Positions 39,786-52,462 of a stretch of 64,000 nucleotides of DNA are shown in pieces (within the stretch, counting starts at the first letter, position 1; each line of letters starts with the position of its first letter). The notes under the pieces were generated by a model that saw nothing but the letters and a program-made list of their open reading frames with translations, was not told the origin of the DNA and did not search any database. Origin of the DNA: Syncephalis plumigaleata (Eukaryota; Zoopagomycota; Zoopagomycetes; Zoopagales; Piptocephalidaceae); the NCBI GenBank assembly GCA_025201365.1, contig JAIXMF010000005.1:744001-808000 (forward strand), in the 5' to 3' direction. Position numbers and translations under genes: made by a program.

Positions 39786-40971
39786 CTAATCCATATTCTG
39801 CATAAGACGTGCTAGTTGCGACTGCATTCTAGCCAATCTATCCTTGACCTGTTGTCGTTCAGCATCACCTAGATTACGTACATTCGAGGGAGATATGGCA
39901 GGATCCAGTTCCAATACTTGATCCTTGCCTAAAGGTAGTGTAATAACCGTTTCAGGTGAAGTGATCGGCACGAGTGATGGCTCACGTCGTAATGTAAGTC
40001 GTTTTGATGTATGTTTCGATTTAGTCTGAGCTACCGGTGTTGTCAAGGCCGTCTTACGACTATTCGCCTTATTCATCGCTCTACTTGTCATGAGTGGTGT
40101 TTTCGGAAGACGACTACTTAGTTTAGGTGTTGCCATTTGTGCAGTAACACTAGTAGCGGTTGTGGTTGTAGTAGTTGTAGTAGTAGTAGCAGCAGTAGTA
40201 GTAGCATTAAATGCCAATGGTGGTGGTGGTGGTGCATTCATGGCAGATTGAGCTGTACGTGATCGTGTATTAATGGTACGTTTACGTGCTGATCGAGGAA
40301 TACGCGATGGTCGCATTGAACGCGTAACTGGTCGTGTGCTCGTTTGTTTCACTACCTTTTTATCATCTTCACAATCAGTATTGGTAGTACTGGTAGTAGT
40401 AGTGGATGATGTAGTATCTTTTGCTTTACGACTAGTATCAGGTGTAGATGGTTGGACAATGTCTGACTTCTTTATATCACTGCTAGATGTACTATTGAGT
40501 TGTGCCAAATATTGCGGTATATTACATTGATGTTCCTCGTAGAATACGCGTACAGCCATTTGTCGCACTTGTACAGGCATCATCGCTAGTCGTGCTTCAT
40601 ACTCGGCTCTAATCGATGCTACGAGTTCTTCGGTTCGTTTCTCCAATGCTGCACACTTCAACACGACTACTCAGTTGTTATTATAAGAAGTTAATAGACA
40701 TATCTTAGTCATACATGTACACATACTATTATTATTATTACTTACCTTGTTCATTGTACTCTCTCTGCCAATCCATAGTTTCTGTTGTTCCAGTATTCGT
40801 ACTATGTGTATTTGTTATAGTACCTTCACTTGTGGTAGTAACGGTGTTCATCGATGATGTCACAACAACACTTGAACTCTCATTACTAGTTGTTGTGCTG
40901 CTGTTTGTTGTTGTTTTCTTACGACTAGTGGTGCTTCTAACCGTACGCTTACGTGTTTTACGAGCAGCCAT
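39786..40971 (-). CDS. Borealin-like chromosomal passenger complex subunit
   Basis: Borealin joins INCENP and Survivin and targets Aurora B to centromeres. Exons 40971-40746 and 40666-39786. Features in order: basic N-terminus (MAARKTRKRTVR), a Thr/Ser-rich stretch, then the Nbl1/Borealin N-domain helix LEKRTEELVASIRAEYEARL, MMPVQVRQMAVRVFYEE (compare LPxxMRxMxWLDY in animals). A long basic, Thr-rich disordered region has many S/T-P sites. The C-terminal domain is PETVITLPLGKDQVLELDP with a closing helix RLARMQSQLARLMQNM, matching animal Borealin (IFLTVPVGxGxxL, then a helix). Confidence 0.8.
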
Positions 40972-41360
40972 TATGAGATATGAGACAATAACACAAGAAG
41001 AAAGGACAAGATGTGTTGAATCAACGGTAAGAATGTAAAAGGTAAATAAAAGAAAAATCCACGTCTCTATTATTATTAATTCATTAACAATGAGATGATG
41101 ACTATTATAATGATGACATCTTCATTTTTACTCTTTTCGAATTATTTATTATTATAATTAGAAAGAAGCAAATGATATGATGAACTAGAATATAAAATAC
41201 TTCGTATTAGCAGAGTGCATAGACGAAGTAAAAGTGGATTTGAATATACAATGCATGGTTTGTGTGTGCGTATGTGTGTGTGTCTGTTCTTCCTACTAAG
41301 ATTATTATGTACATACACAATAGTAGCACGTTATAGAATGATATTACGTCAATCTAGCTA
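40972..41360. other. Intergenic region
   Basis: About 390 bp between Borealin and HbrB-1. AT-rich with a TGTG tract near 41260-41285; nothing coding. Confidence 0.65.
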
Positions 41361-42862
41361 TTAGCCTAGACGTCGACCGGCAGGTGGAATAGGCCCGGTA
41401 GTTGATCGTGTCCATCGACGATACGTAGCATTGGGACGGCGTAGATCTCGTTGTTGCGACATGATAACGTGCCATCGTCGCATTAATGCATGCCATACAT
41501 GAACGGCACGTCGTCGTTGTTCCGGATTAGCCGAGATATTACAAATGATTCCCGTCATTTGTACGATACGAGCCATGGTCTCTCGTGTTTCACCATCAGC
41601 AGTGGCGGGTATCTTTGTGAATTGCGCTAATTATTATTAAGCGTATTAGTCATGTATATCTTAATAAATAAATAGGTATATATATACTGTTGACTTACCT
41701 ATAATTTGTTCAGAGATGGGTAGAAACACTTGATCGCGGAAACTTGTCAATATTTGTTCGCGTAGATTAAACGATTCAGGTACACGACGATTCAATAAGC
41801 TTTGTAATGGCATAAATACACAGAGTAAATAGGCTAGGACATCAGTGTGGAAAAAGTGCCATGTATCCGCTAACCAGGGGAGTAGTGCATCCTCAGAGGG
41901 TAGATGTTGCAATTGCGCATTCAGGTTCAACATGCCATGATTAAGAATACGAGTGAAGTCCACCAGTAGTGTTGAACGATCTCGTTCATAGATGCACTGT
42001 CTTCATTGTAGAACACACATATAAATTACTCGAGAATAACATCAGTAATGATAGCATCATCATCTACTTACTTTACCAATGCAGCCAAATCCTCCATACA
42101 GCCGTGAACAGCCTCGCCATTGAATAAAGGCAGTACAGTCATGCCGATCCGTGTCCAGTCGTCAATCATAGCTGCATCGGTGGCTTGTGTTACATCAAGC
42201 ACGACACCGCGCGCATCCAATGACGATAGCGATTTTAGCGAGTTCGACGATGCATTATTACTTAGGAAGGCGTCCTTTCCCGTAGATTCAGGGTAGCCGT
42301 TCACCGGGATGCCTAACGTGTTAATAGCATTTATATTACTACACGGTGTTGGTAAAACCATTGGTATCGCGCCATTACCTCCTGCACTAGCCACTCTCAT
42401 CAGCGTATATTGATCACGGTCTGCTTTGCCATAGAGTGGGTGTGCCCGTGTATTGCTAGGGGTCAATGCGTCGCGTTCCACCGAGGATGTAGTACCAGCT
42501 CGTGGCTTACCCTTACGCATACCGCTCGTCAACATGGGGATATCCGGCGATAGCGTGTGCATCGAGTAGTTGACATACTCGTCGGGTGAGAGACCAGCCG
42601 ACGCGGGTGACTGATACGACGGCGACTTCTTCTGGGATCTCGGCGATTTCAACGTCATCTTTGCTCGTTGCGTTATAGGCGACATTAGCAAACGACTCGG
42701 CTTACCCGGTCGTAATGATTGCGCAAGCGACGCTTCACCGGATGAGCCAGTACGTCCTCGCATTAAATATCCATCGCCAGCTGTTGTTGACTGCGATATA
42801 GCAGAGGAGGATGCAGGTGGTTTCACTCGTGCCGATGCCGCAACAATATCAAAAATATCCAT
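41361..42862 (-). CDS. HbrB/Bit61 (PRR5-type) TORC2 protein, copy 1
   Basis: Three exons: 42862-42072, about 41980-41695, about 41630-41361. The start is ATG at 42862 (MDIFDIVAASARVKPP). A Ser-rich disordered N-terminal half precedes the HbrB domain: WTRIGMTVLPLFNGEAVHGC, MEDLAALVK, DFTRILNHGMLNLN, WHFFHTDVLAYLLCVFMPLQ, REQILTSFRDQVFLPI. HbrB-like proteins (Bit61 in yeast, PRR5/Protor in animals) are peripheral TORC2 subunits bound through Rictor/Avo3. The C-terminal exon is Arg-rich. A second copy lies 7 kb away in the opposite orientation. Confidence 0.85.
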
Positions 42863-43440
42863 GGTAATTGATAAGGTAAGATAATAAGCGAGAACAATAG
42901 CAAGAATTACCGTGTTGAGTGCAGATGTGGAACAGCGTACCGGCGCAGCACCAGAACAACGCAATTACAGTAGCCACAAGAGTATCCTTAACAATAAAGA
43001 ATTAATAGCCGTATACGCAAATGAATAAGTGATGTAGAGCAAAAGTAAAGTGATAGGAATAGTGGGAGAACAAGAGTGAGGAGAAGGAAAAGAAGAGTAA
43101 ACTTTAAAAAAATACTTTTCTGAGACTGTAAACATTGAGGATATTGTGAGGAGAGAGCGAATGAATGGATAACCGTTTGAGTAATGCGTGGTGTGTCAAG
43201 TGGCATCTCCTGTGTTTTATGAGTGAATGGACTAAGCCACTACTACTACTGTCATCATCATCATTGATCATTGATCAGGAAAAGAAAAACAAGATAAACA
43301 ATTGAAATAGAGATGGAGTTTGAAATGAGTTAACTATTTGTTGGTTGCACTCGTGGCAAAACAATACTGCGTGTTATCTCTTTAGTTAGTATCTTTTTTT
43401 ATTTGTTTGCTATTCCATCTACACTTACTTTGTTGTTGCA
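42863..43440. other. Divergent promoter region, HbrB-1 / TPT transporter
   Basis: About 580 bp. No supported gene. It includes a (CAT)n-like tract at about 43250-43265 and homopurine stretches. Confidence 0.6.
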
Positions 43441-44949
43441 ATGTTGACAAGAGCCGCTACTCGACGTCAAAAGGAGGATTCCAGTAGTCCTGATGAGGAC
43501 ACGCCGTTGCAAGCTGCTTCGTCTATTGAACCATCTGTGAAGGAAAAGAAGAGTGTTACATCCAGTGATTACTCGTACATGTGGCTTGCCTCTTACTTTT
43601 TCTTCAATCTTACCTTAACCCTATACAATAAGGCCGTGCTACAAACGCTCAAATTCGGTTTTCCATGGACACTCACTGGTATACATGCGTTTTTTGGCAC
43701 GCTAGGTGCTTGACTACTAGCTCAGACTGGTGTGTTTACACCGGCCAAACTTAGTGCGCGTGAATACTATGTGATGATACTGTTCTCCATTCTGTATACC
43801 ATTAATATCGCAGTGAGCAATGTATCATTGTAAGTAGTGATGCTTGTTTGTTAGTTTATTTGTCTTTGTTAACCAATTAATGTAAATAGACATATGGTGA
43901 CTGTACCTGTAAGCGATAAATAGATATAACATCATACAATACGTGCAATCCACTAATCTTCGCGTAGTTTCACCAAGTAGTACGAGCCATGACACCTGTG
44001 TTCACCGTGATACTATCCTGGTGGTTCCTAGGTCGTACCTATTCCGCTATGACATTCTTATCCCTTGTACCGGTAAGTGTTTATTAGTTGTTCATTGTAG
44101 ACTATTTAACTGACACGCTATCATAGTTGATTCTAGGCATTTCCCTAGCTACATTTGGCGAATACAATTATACGGCACTTGGTGAGTACACTCGGTACAA
44201 GCTAGGATAATGGAAATGTCATGTCATACTCATACTTATACTGTAAAATAGGCTTTTTCCTAACCGTATTAGGAGCCGTTCTAGCAGCGATAAAGACCAT
44301 CGTTACCAATCGAGTACAAGTGGGTGGATTAAAGTTACATCCGCTCGATTTACTCTTGCGTATGTCGCCCTTGGCTTGTATTCAAACGGTGATTTACGCG
44401 TTCATCACGGGTGAATCAACTGCATTGGCTCAGTTCATCTCAACGGAAATGAACTGGCGAGTGGCAGTAATACTATCAGTCAATGGTATGATCGCTTTCA
44501 TGTTGAATGTCGTCAGTTTCACCGCCAATAAAAAGACATCAGCCCTTACAATGACAGTGGCCGGTAAGTGTTTCTTTCTTTATTCGTTAAATGAATCGAA
44601 TCTACTGATTCATCCTAAATTAACACGATACCACTTGCAGGCAATGTCAAACAAGTACTATCGATTGTCATGGCTGTATTCTTGTTCAATCTCACCATTA
44701 CAGGAATAAATGCCTTGGGTATTGCCATTACATTATTAGGTGGTAAGTTGGATTGAAGTGTTATATTTCATCTAATAATTCATCATTGAATAATACATGT
44801 ATATAACGGATAATACGATTAATAGGTGCATGGTACACGTAAGTCATTATTTACTAATTAAATTGTTTCGATGATTAACCAATACTATTCATCTATCATA
44901 GGGCAATTGAATACCAAGAGAAACAGCGTAAAGTACAAAAAACCGAATA
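43441..44949 (+). CDS. TPT-family nucleotide-sugar / triose-phosphate-type transporter (SLC35E-like)
   Basis: Ten-TM drug/metabolite transporter of the Golgi/ER. Eight exons starting at ATG 43441; an Arg/Ser-rich cytosolic N-terminus, then MWLASYFFFNLTLTLYNKAV, FGFPWTLTGIHAFFGTLGA, VFTPAKLSAREYYVM, HQVVRAMTPVFTVILSWWFL, ATFGEYNYTALGFFLTVLGA, LHPLDLLLRMSPLA, NKKTSALTMTVAGNVKQVLS and a soluble KQRKVQKTE end. Exon 7 (44826-44838) is a 13-bp microexon that keeps the phase. One in-frame TGA stands at 43711-43713, between GTLGA and LLAQTGVFTP, where homologues have an ordinary residue, commonly Tyr. The frame is intact on both sides, so this is a substitution or sequence error and not a splice problem. 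Substrate cannot be told from sequence. Confidence 0.85.
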
Positions 44950-44986
44950 AAGCATAGATTTTTTGTATTGCTCGTGATTTATTCGT

Positions 44987-46967
44987 CTACTCGTTTTGCC
45001 TTTCCAATTTCTGTAATTGTGGCTTTCCATTCTCGTCCAATGCTACCTTGAATCCTGCTTCAGCCAAGGCAGGATGTTGTGATGCTGCCACCGGTGTTAA
45101 TTGCGCAACAAGCTCTTGATTGGCCATATTGTCCTCTAGAAGACATCGAACAGCCATAATGGCATATTCACGTATAAATGGATTACGATCATCCATAGAA
45201 CACTGGCCTAGTATTAGAGCTAGTCCGCCCAGTTCTCTAATCTATTGATAATAACAATACGAGAATGATTATTGACAATGCGACAACTATCGTTATCATC
45301 AACAATACTTACCTGATCCTGAATGGTGACTTGTTGATATGCCACATTACCTAAAAGTCGTACTGTATCTCGTTTGACGCAGTTGAAACCATCGAAATCA
45401 ATTTGACTTGATGCCGATGTTGCTTTATCAGCACTACTATTTGATACAGGTGTAGCACGCGGAATTGCTTGTTCAGAAGCACCCAATAGTTCTATACTCC
45501 ATTAGTTAGCTTATATTACTATATATATATATATATATATCACTCTACCAATAGTACGTGGTATTAATCCTTCAAGTTGACCAATGAGTATCGGTTGTAC
45601 CAATGACTGATGAATTAATATTTGTAAAAGTAATAAAAGACACGCACAGTGATCATCAAATGGCATAGTCAATGATGATGATGATGATGATGATGACGAT
45701 GATGCTGTTGTATCTGTATCATTAATAGCAGAAGAAGAAGAACGTAATAGCTTGATCGATTGTAGGGCAATATCCTGATACAATTCATGGATTGCATTCA
45801 TATTCTCTGATTCGAATAAATAATCGGTATGTGTGTTAAGATGAGCATCTATAAATTTGAGTGCAATCGCTAATGGTGATGATAACCAACGTGTTCTAAT
45901 ACAGAATAACATTCATTCATTCATTTACTCATTCATTACTTGACTAGTGTTCAATTGATTCACTCACCTGTTATGAGGAGAATAGAGTGTTTGTACTAGT
46001 GGTGACAATAGATTATGCTCCATAAAGGTAATAATAAGCGTATGTAATAGTTCGAAATCTTCATTTTGCTCATTCTTATGCAAATGATCAGCCCATGATA
46101 GAATATCACCCAGTAGCCATGTTACATCCTGGATTAACAATCGACTAATACGTGAACTGAATTTACACGAATTAACCAGAAATACAAGGAATACCATTCG
46201 TGTTGATGCATCATCTGTATAAACTATAGATCTAACTCATCCATAGTAAGTTAACTGTTTAACGACGTAGCAACATCTATTCAGTACCTAAGTGCATCAC
46301 TATCCTTTGTAAGATACGTGTGCCATAACTGCCAGGCAACTTGTTCATTATTAGCGATTAGATTGCATAACGACTGGACGGCCACTTTAATGGTCAGTTG
46401 CTCTAAAAGAATAGTGCATTTGCATTGTTATTATAGATTCTAATCGTATCACTCATTGTACCTGTTGCCATATCGTTACTAGCTTGAACGGTAGTTGGTA
46501 CAGTGGCCATCACTGTAAGTATCAACGTAACCAATTGATGTTCCCTGTGAACAAGTGATAGAATCAATGACATGAGCTATAACGACATCCACTACAGTCA
46601 ATACATACATGATAGCCTGTTGATTTTGCGGTGAATTCGGTGCAAGTCCTCGTAATAATCGTAGTACAGCAAGTGTAGACGCTATATAAACTCGTGAATC
46701 CTTCTGCCATTCATTGTTCAATATCTCAACAATGGAATGAAGCAACAGCCATGCAGATTCATCTTTGGCAAAGCTTTCACTATATTAATAGTTGCATTGC
46801 GCGCTAAGTAGATTCGTTAAATAGCTAGCTAATAAATACTATTACCGTGTGGTAGACAAGCATTCCACTAGTGATCCAATACACGTTGCCACTTTAACGT
46901 CATTATCAGGCTCATTTTGCTTTAAACGTTCCAGCACTTGTTCATTCAAAATAGTAAGCAATTCCAT
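44987..46967 (-). CDS. ATXN10: Ataxin-10 family armadillo-like protein
   Basis: The start is ATG at 46967 (MELLTILNEQVLERLKQNEP). About seven exons encode a helical-repeat protein. The C-terminal Ataxin-10 domain is clear: VLRLLRGLAPNSPQNQQAIM, a piece GFNCVKRDTVRLLGNVAYQQ, and DDRNPFIREYAIMAVRCLLE, close to the animal motif of NNPFLREWAIYAIRNLxE. It ends QKLERQNE. A short Ser run encoded by GATGAT repeats lies near 45685. In yeasts and animals ataxin-10 is implicated in cytokinesis and cilia. Its stop is 37 bp from the stop of the convergent TPT gene. Confidence 0.8.
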
Positions 46968-47386
46968 ATTCGAAGGAGAAAGAATTGGATGATTTTTAAT
47001 TCGAATAATAAATAAATAATAAGCAAATGTGAAAAGAAATGGAATAGTGTTAACAAGCTATGATGAATTGACAGGAACATTTAGTAAATGACAATATGGA
47101 TGCTTGCTTCATTCAGTGCATTGTTATAATGACATTCGAGATGATTTAGATAGCAACCTTCAATCAAGCAGAATGAAATGATGACGCAGTACATGTGCTA
47201 CCGAGCAACATCCTCTATGCATTGAGAAGCATTCATCAGTTTGTACAACTTGATGTGTCAATTGCTACTATAGTTGATTTATTCGATTAATCATTCAGTT
47301 CATAGAAAGTATTAGCATGTGTTATGGTTTAATGACGTATAAACACTACTCTTATTAACTAATGTAGTATGATTTATTGATACTTG
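46968..47386. other. Intergenic region
   Basis: About 420 bp, AT-rich, nothing coding. Upstream of ATXN10 and downstream of the F-box gene. Confidence 0.65.
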
Positions 47387-49019
47387 TTATAATTCACCGT
47401 ATTCCTGTATAATTTGCATACGGTTGTAAACGGAGCTACATAGTATACCAACCATTGTATATACATCTATCTCTTCTCTTGGAATTGCAGTCTTTAATTT
47501 GCGTAATACTTTTTTTGTATTAATATCCACAAGTAATTTAGGATCTTCCGAATCCTGGGGTGTAATCAAGTATAAACTTCCTATGACATGATAATATGAC
47601 TCCGCGCCTGGAAATCGTAATATTTGATCGTCACTACAAGATAAATCTGTCCATACTTCCTTAGGGATACCTTTTAAATATTTACATTTAAATCCGAGCT
47701 GTAGCACTGGGATTGGCAGATGGTTATCAGATATAGTATAACAGTTTTGTGGAGTACTACATTCGCCGCTTAATGCTGCATCATGAATTATAAAGGAATA
47801 GTCTTCCTCGTCTCTAACTAGCTGTAGTATCATGTGCGAGTCAGGTGAATTAAAAGCGAATTCTAGACGATCTAGCAGGATTTCATCAGGTAGTTGAAAC
47901 CAGCCATTTCGTAATTGTACAACAGGATTATTACTCGAGAATTGATATAATGCCCATTCAATACGATCTGTATCATCATCTTTGACTAGTTTTGCTGTGT
48001 ATATTATTGCTGTATTATTGGTTGTTTTGTAGAAACGAGTTGCATGCCATGTATTACCAATGTTTCCTGGACACATGATACTATTATCTATATCGAATAC
48101 CATTATCTCGTCTGAATATATTGATTATTAGTACTAGTTATATTGCATCATTGTATAGTTACTACACCGACCTTTAAAAATTAATATATTATCGACTGTC
48201 TCTTCTAATTGACGCACTAGCAATACCCATTTCCCTTTGATTTTTTTCACTTCATATGGTGCTGGAACATCGAATGTAGTTAAAACGTCATTGTATTTGC
48301 GGGTAAATATTGCTACATTATAGTCGGTATCGTACTCGTATCTAAAAGGAAATACGGCTATATAATGATCACCCAAGACAAACGTGTAACGAGTATTGGT
48401 GCCATTATCCAGCGAAACAACATTGGGTAATGCGGGAAATGTACTTTCACATTCAATACTATTGCTTGATCTAAGATTTGAATGTGGTAGAAGCTCCAAA
48501 GCATAATAATTTTGCATTCTAGGTTTGTTTGAATGCTCCCCTCCTATAATCGCTAGATTATTAAACGTAACTCGCGTGTGATGCCTTATTTTATCCGGGT
48601 ACCGTCCCATATAAATACGCGTGGTATTGCACCGTTCAAATCGCCAATTATTCTCGGTGCTCACTCGTCGACGATATGTGTTGTACCAGTCCACGTTCTC
48701 TAGTAGATCGGCTCGTTTATCCGATGTACATGGATTGTTGACATCCGTGCGTATACACCATAATACGAAATCCATTTCTTTAGTATAATAGGCTCCCGAT
48801 AGGAAATCCCTATGGTATAGTGCTTGCCATAATATTAGGTCATTTCGAATACTGCTTCTTAACGAGCGACAACATGCTGATAAACGCAATAATTCGATAT
48901 GACCAAGTAGACTACGAAAAGGCACGCTGGTCATGAAATGGAAGACTATTTAGACAGTCTAGTAATCTACAAGACGAGTTGGAATTACTCGATATTTCAG
49001 CAGTAGTAGTAGTAGACAT
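47387..49019 (-). CDS. F-box protein
   Basis: Probable SCF substrate receptor. The N-terminus reads LLDCLNSLPFHDQRAF, then LLGHIELLRLSACCRSLRSS and LILWQALYHRDF, an F-box in order (LPxx..., ELLRLSxxCRxLR, lWxxLyxRDF). The two halves are in different frames at about 48920 (TTTT), consistent with one extra base there. The alternative is a shorter protein starting at ATG 48934 with half an F-box. A second exon (from about 48119) encodes a beta-rich C-terminal region, perhaps a propeller, ending YNRMQIIQEYGEL. The intron 48170-48120 has a GTCGGT donor. The target is unknown. Confidence 0.6.
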
Positions 49020-49769
49020 AGTGGAATGGAATAAGAAAGATGATATGGGATAGAGAAATACCATTACTTTTAAATGTTCAAGAAAAGGAGGACAAGGACA
49101 ACGAAGAACCAAACAACAACTAACAACTTAACCATGATGGTTATCGCTTTCACATCTAAATACGTGAGTTTTAGTATGTTGTTTTATACAGTATAATAAT
49201 AGTAATGAAGAAGAAAGTCATATATTGTACTAAAACGCAGGACACTTGCCATTTATAAACAGTCGTGTTTGTGTGTCCATTATACGAATGGTCGTCTGCA
49301 ATGTTCACGCGAACAAACACATCCGAGCACGCTCATTCACTCATTCACGAGTCACATGCATACAGACCCGCACGGCCAACGAATGCTGAAGGCCCTTGAA
49401 ATGCAGCTGACATGCGTGCATCTCAACTTGTCCCGTCTCTCTTCACTCTTCTCTTCTCTCTTTCCTCTCGTCCGTTCACTCGCTCACTTTTTGTTCTTTC
49501 TCTCGCTTTCTTCGTTCCTTGCTCGTTTGTTCCCGTCTTCTATTCCTTATTTCTCCTTTTTTCCATTGTTAATAATAACAACAACAATAATAATAATACT
49601 CTCCATAATACCTGCCATCTTTGTTTATACACGACACCATCAGTTCTTGTCATATCTTTGTTCAAATTGTTGTAGAGTCTCCGTCATTTATTAGATATAC
49701 TACCATCATCATCATCATCACCATATCATCATCATCACCATCACCGTCACCATATCACCATCATTCAGC
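49020..49769. other. Divergent promoter region, F-box / HbrB-2
   Basis: About 750 bp. Pyrimidine-rich on + (CTCTTC and TTCTTT runs at about 49430-49570), (AAT)n at about 49570-49596 and (CATCAC)n at 49703-49765 just before the HbrB-2 ATG. Hydrophobic frames here are low-complexity artefacts. Confidence 0.55.
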
Positions 49770-51666
49770 ATGGCCCTATCCCGGTTTTTAGCCTCAAACG
49801 AGGAAACAAAACTAAACCCCGAAAGCCCTACTAGTAACCAGTTCCATTTCCTATTAAATGACGACTACGTGGACCCTGTGCCGGAAGGCATTATTATAGA
49901 CGATCAGCCAATCGAGTTTCCACATCGTCGTTCAATTGACATGTCAGAAACCGAGCATGAATCATTCGCTGTTGATGCCATTGCTGGCAGTCTATTGCTC
50001 GACGAACGATGTCGATACATGTCCAACACCTCTGGATGGTCGTACTATCGTGCAAGCAAGCGTGGACAACAGTCGCCCAATCCTCTGTATCGCGATATAG
50101 ACACGGAATCATTATCCGATGATGACTACGTACCAGGAGCCGCGCTTAATAGCACCTGCTCGACTCCCACTTCCACCGAGGGCATTCTTTCATCCCGCGG
50201 TGGATTCCGTCTTTTACGACCTCGAGGCTCGTTCTTCTCCCTTCATTCAAACTCGTCCGATCGTAGTAAGAAAGCCGATAGAAAGCGACAGCGTCCGAAT
50301 CTACGAGTAGATACATCGGGCAGGCCGCAACGAGAATCGTTCTTTGATATGCTAAGCGATCAAAGTGGCAGTCAACTATTCGGCTGTTTCAAGTCTAACT
50401 CGCATAACGCGCTCTACGACTGTCGTCCACGCACCTCGTCACTACCTCATGTTGATCGAGGTCGAAAAGTAACGGATTTATTCCCGTTCAGTAATAGTAA
50501 TAGTAGTAGTAACAACAATAGCAACAGTCATAGCAATACTACTCAGCAAGGACGACCACGACGATCTTCTGATCAGCATTTAGCACCAGCACCTGAGAAA
50601 CGACGTCCCAAACTTGCCATTAGCGTGCCCAATCTACAGAATCGCATCCAACGTTGTGCATCCTCATTGGGCTTGCTACGTAGCACTTCGTCCATTCCGC
50701 ATTCGCCTGCCTCGGATGTAGGTCAGACACCCGTTACACCAGATCAAGGCTACTACTCGCCCGGTCTATTCAGTATGAGTGACCTGGATGGTGATAGCAC
50801 TAAAGGACAGGTGACGCGGAAGCAGACCGACAATCAAGATACGTACACGGCCAATGAAATCGACGAATACTACGACGACGAGTTTCCCGGTGCACTGCCA
50901 GTTTCAGCAACTGATTCCCTCGATGCCGGCAATCTAATTAGCGAGGTCATCTCGGCTAATAAAGACTATGGCGCACCAGACGAATGGCAGGATGTGTTCA
51001 TTAGACTTATGGCTTTATTTAACGAAGAGTATGTCAGCGCTTGTCTCGAGGATATTGCCCTCGTGGTAAGGTAAGCTAATCGTTCATCGTATTGTGCGCA
51101 TTGCCGTTCCACCCGCGCTAATCCATCCAATAGACGCTGTGCTGTACGAAGAATCCCTGAAAATATAAAAGATAGCATTACTGCATTTTTAGATGCTGGA
51201 ATGTACGCGTTATACTCGCGAATTGCAGGGTTGACCGGTCCCACACTACTCGCGGAAATGGCACGTCTTTGGCGGCATTTCCACTCGCACATAATGTCGT
51301 ATCTAGGAGCAGCATTCCGCGGAATACGTCACTTTTCAGTGCGCGATCTATTGTTGTGCAGTTTTCGCGATCACATATTCCTTCCGATGGCCAAACCACT
51401 TGAAGGTACGCGCTACCATCATACGAATGCAAAAACAATACTAATGTTCATGCAATGTAGATGTGTTTTCCCTTTTAAAAGCCGATGACAACATTCGACG
51501 CAAAGAGGAAGCTGCCAGCGTAGTGCAAATGTGCGGTCTACTACTCAATGCATCGCGATCATGTCCCTGTCAGGCTGATGTGGCCGCTATTTGGAAGCGA
51601 CTAACCGCCCAATGGCGATCAGTCAGCGTCAAGCATCTCCCTATTCCATTAACTGCATACGTTTAG
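49770..51666 (+). CDS. HbrB/Bit61 (PRR5-type) TORC2 protein, copy 2
   Basis: Three exons: 49770-51070, 51134-51405, 51461-51666. A long disordered Ser/Arg-rich N-terminal region (about 400 aa, with RRSSDQHL and SFFDMLSDQSG) precedes the HbrB domain: EWQDVFIRLMALFNEEYVSA, CLEDIALVVRRCAVRRIPEN, AEMARLWRHFHSHIMSYLGA, VRDLLLCSFRDHIFLPMAKP. Both introns sit at the same places as in copy 1, after LVV/LVK and after PLEG/QIIG, so the copies are true paralogues. The WRHFHSHIMSYL and FRDHIFLPM blocks correspond to WHFFHTDVLAYL and FRDQVFLPI of copy 1. Confidence 0.85.
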
Positions 51667-52275
51667 CCCATTTCTTTCTTTTCTCTACGTTTATTATATA
51701 TCGAATCTAACGTGTATTTTTATCATTATTCGCAACATTTTTTATTAGAAGCCATTGCTTCTCAATTATGAGATCATTAAATATACTAGAACCCAATAAA
51801 TATCAGACTGTATTGAGTTACACGCATCAACAAATATCAATACTAGATTAATAATACTTTGTATTTCGTATTGATTGGCCGTTATCTCCACAAGTTCATG
51901 GCTGTTATCGGCAATGACATGCTTCGTAAATGGCAAATGCGAGCAAGCTAGAATGAGCAATCGAATGATAATATTATGCCCTGTCTATGCAGAAACAAGA
52001 TATTCAAATGAGCTAGACTGCTACTATATCCACATCAAGTATTAATAAAAGTAATGATATCAACATGAATGAATCCATTATAGATGTCGTAAGAAGAATA
52101 TATCATTGGAAATTAGTTTGACTAATAAATACTAGTCAACGCAATAATAATACAATCTTGATGCACAAATGAACACATTACATTGTGCAATACAATAAAG
52201 CAACAAGCATGATTACACCTGACATTTATTATCGTTGTTATTTGTTATTATTTATTGTTATTATTAGAATAAAAA
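51667..52275. other. Intergenic region 3' of HbrB-2 and of U2
   Basis: About 610 bp, AT-rich, with TTATTA repeats just 3' of the U2 gene. Nothing coding. Confidence 0.65.
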
Positions 52276-52462
52276 GGCGGTTCGGCGCACTCGGTCGAAG
52301 GTGAAAAGACCGGCGCACCGTCCGACAGTCCGTTGCAAGCAACTGCAACTGCCGACCTTCCCAAAAATCGGTCTGATTACTTCTCTCCGTTGGAGAGATA
52401 TCAGCAATCAAACTGATAAGAACAGATACTACACTTGATCTAAGCCAATGGCTAGAGAGGAT
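52276..52462 (-). ncRNA. RNU2: U2 spliceosomal snRNA
   Basis: The minus strand carries, in order, a 5' stem-loop (CTCTCTAGCC with GGCTTAGATC), the invariant branch-point-recognition stretch ATCAAGTGTAGTATCTG, TTCTTATCAGTTTGAT (stem IIa side), an Sm site GATTTTTGG at about 52364, and two 3' stem-loops. The last hairpin pairs GGTGCGC with GTGCGCC (GU wobbles) around a GGTC/GACC extension. Length of about 187 nt matches the usual U2. The 5' end is set by homology at 52462 and the 3' end by the terminal hairpin at about 52276. The stem IIa/IIb area (ATATCTCTCC / GGAGAG) differs from animals. Confidence 0.95.

Noticed and set aside
43711-43713. A second selenocysteine codon in the TPT transporter
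   Set aside because: Membrane-helix context without a redox motif, homologues commonly with Tyr, and almost no 3' UTR to hold a SECIS.
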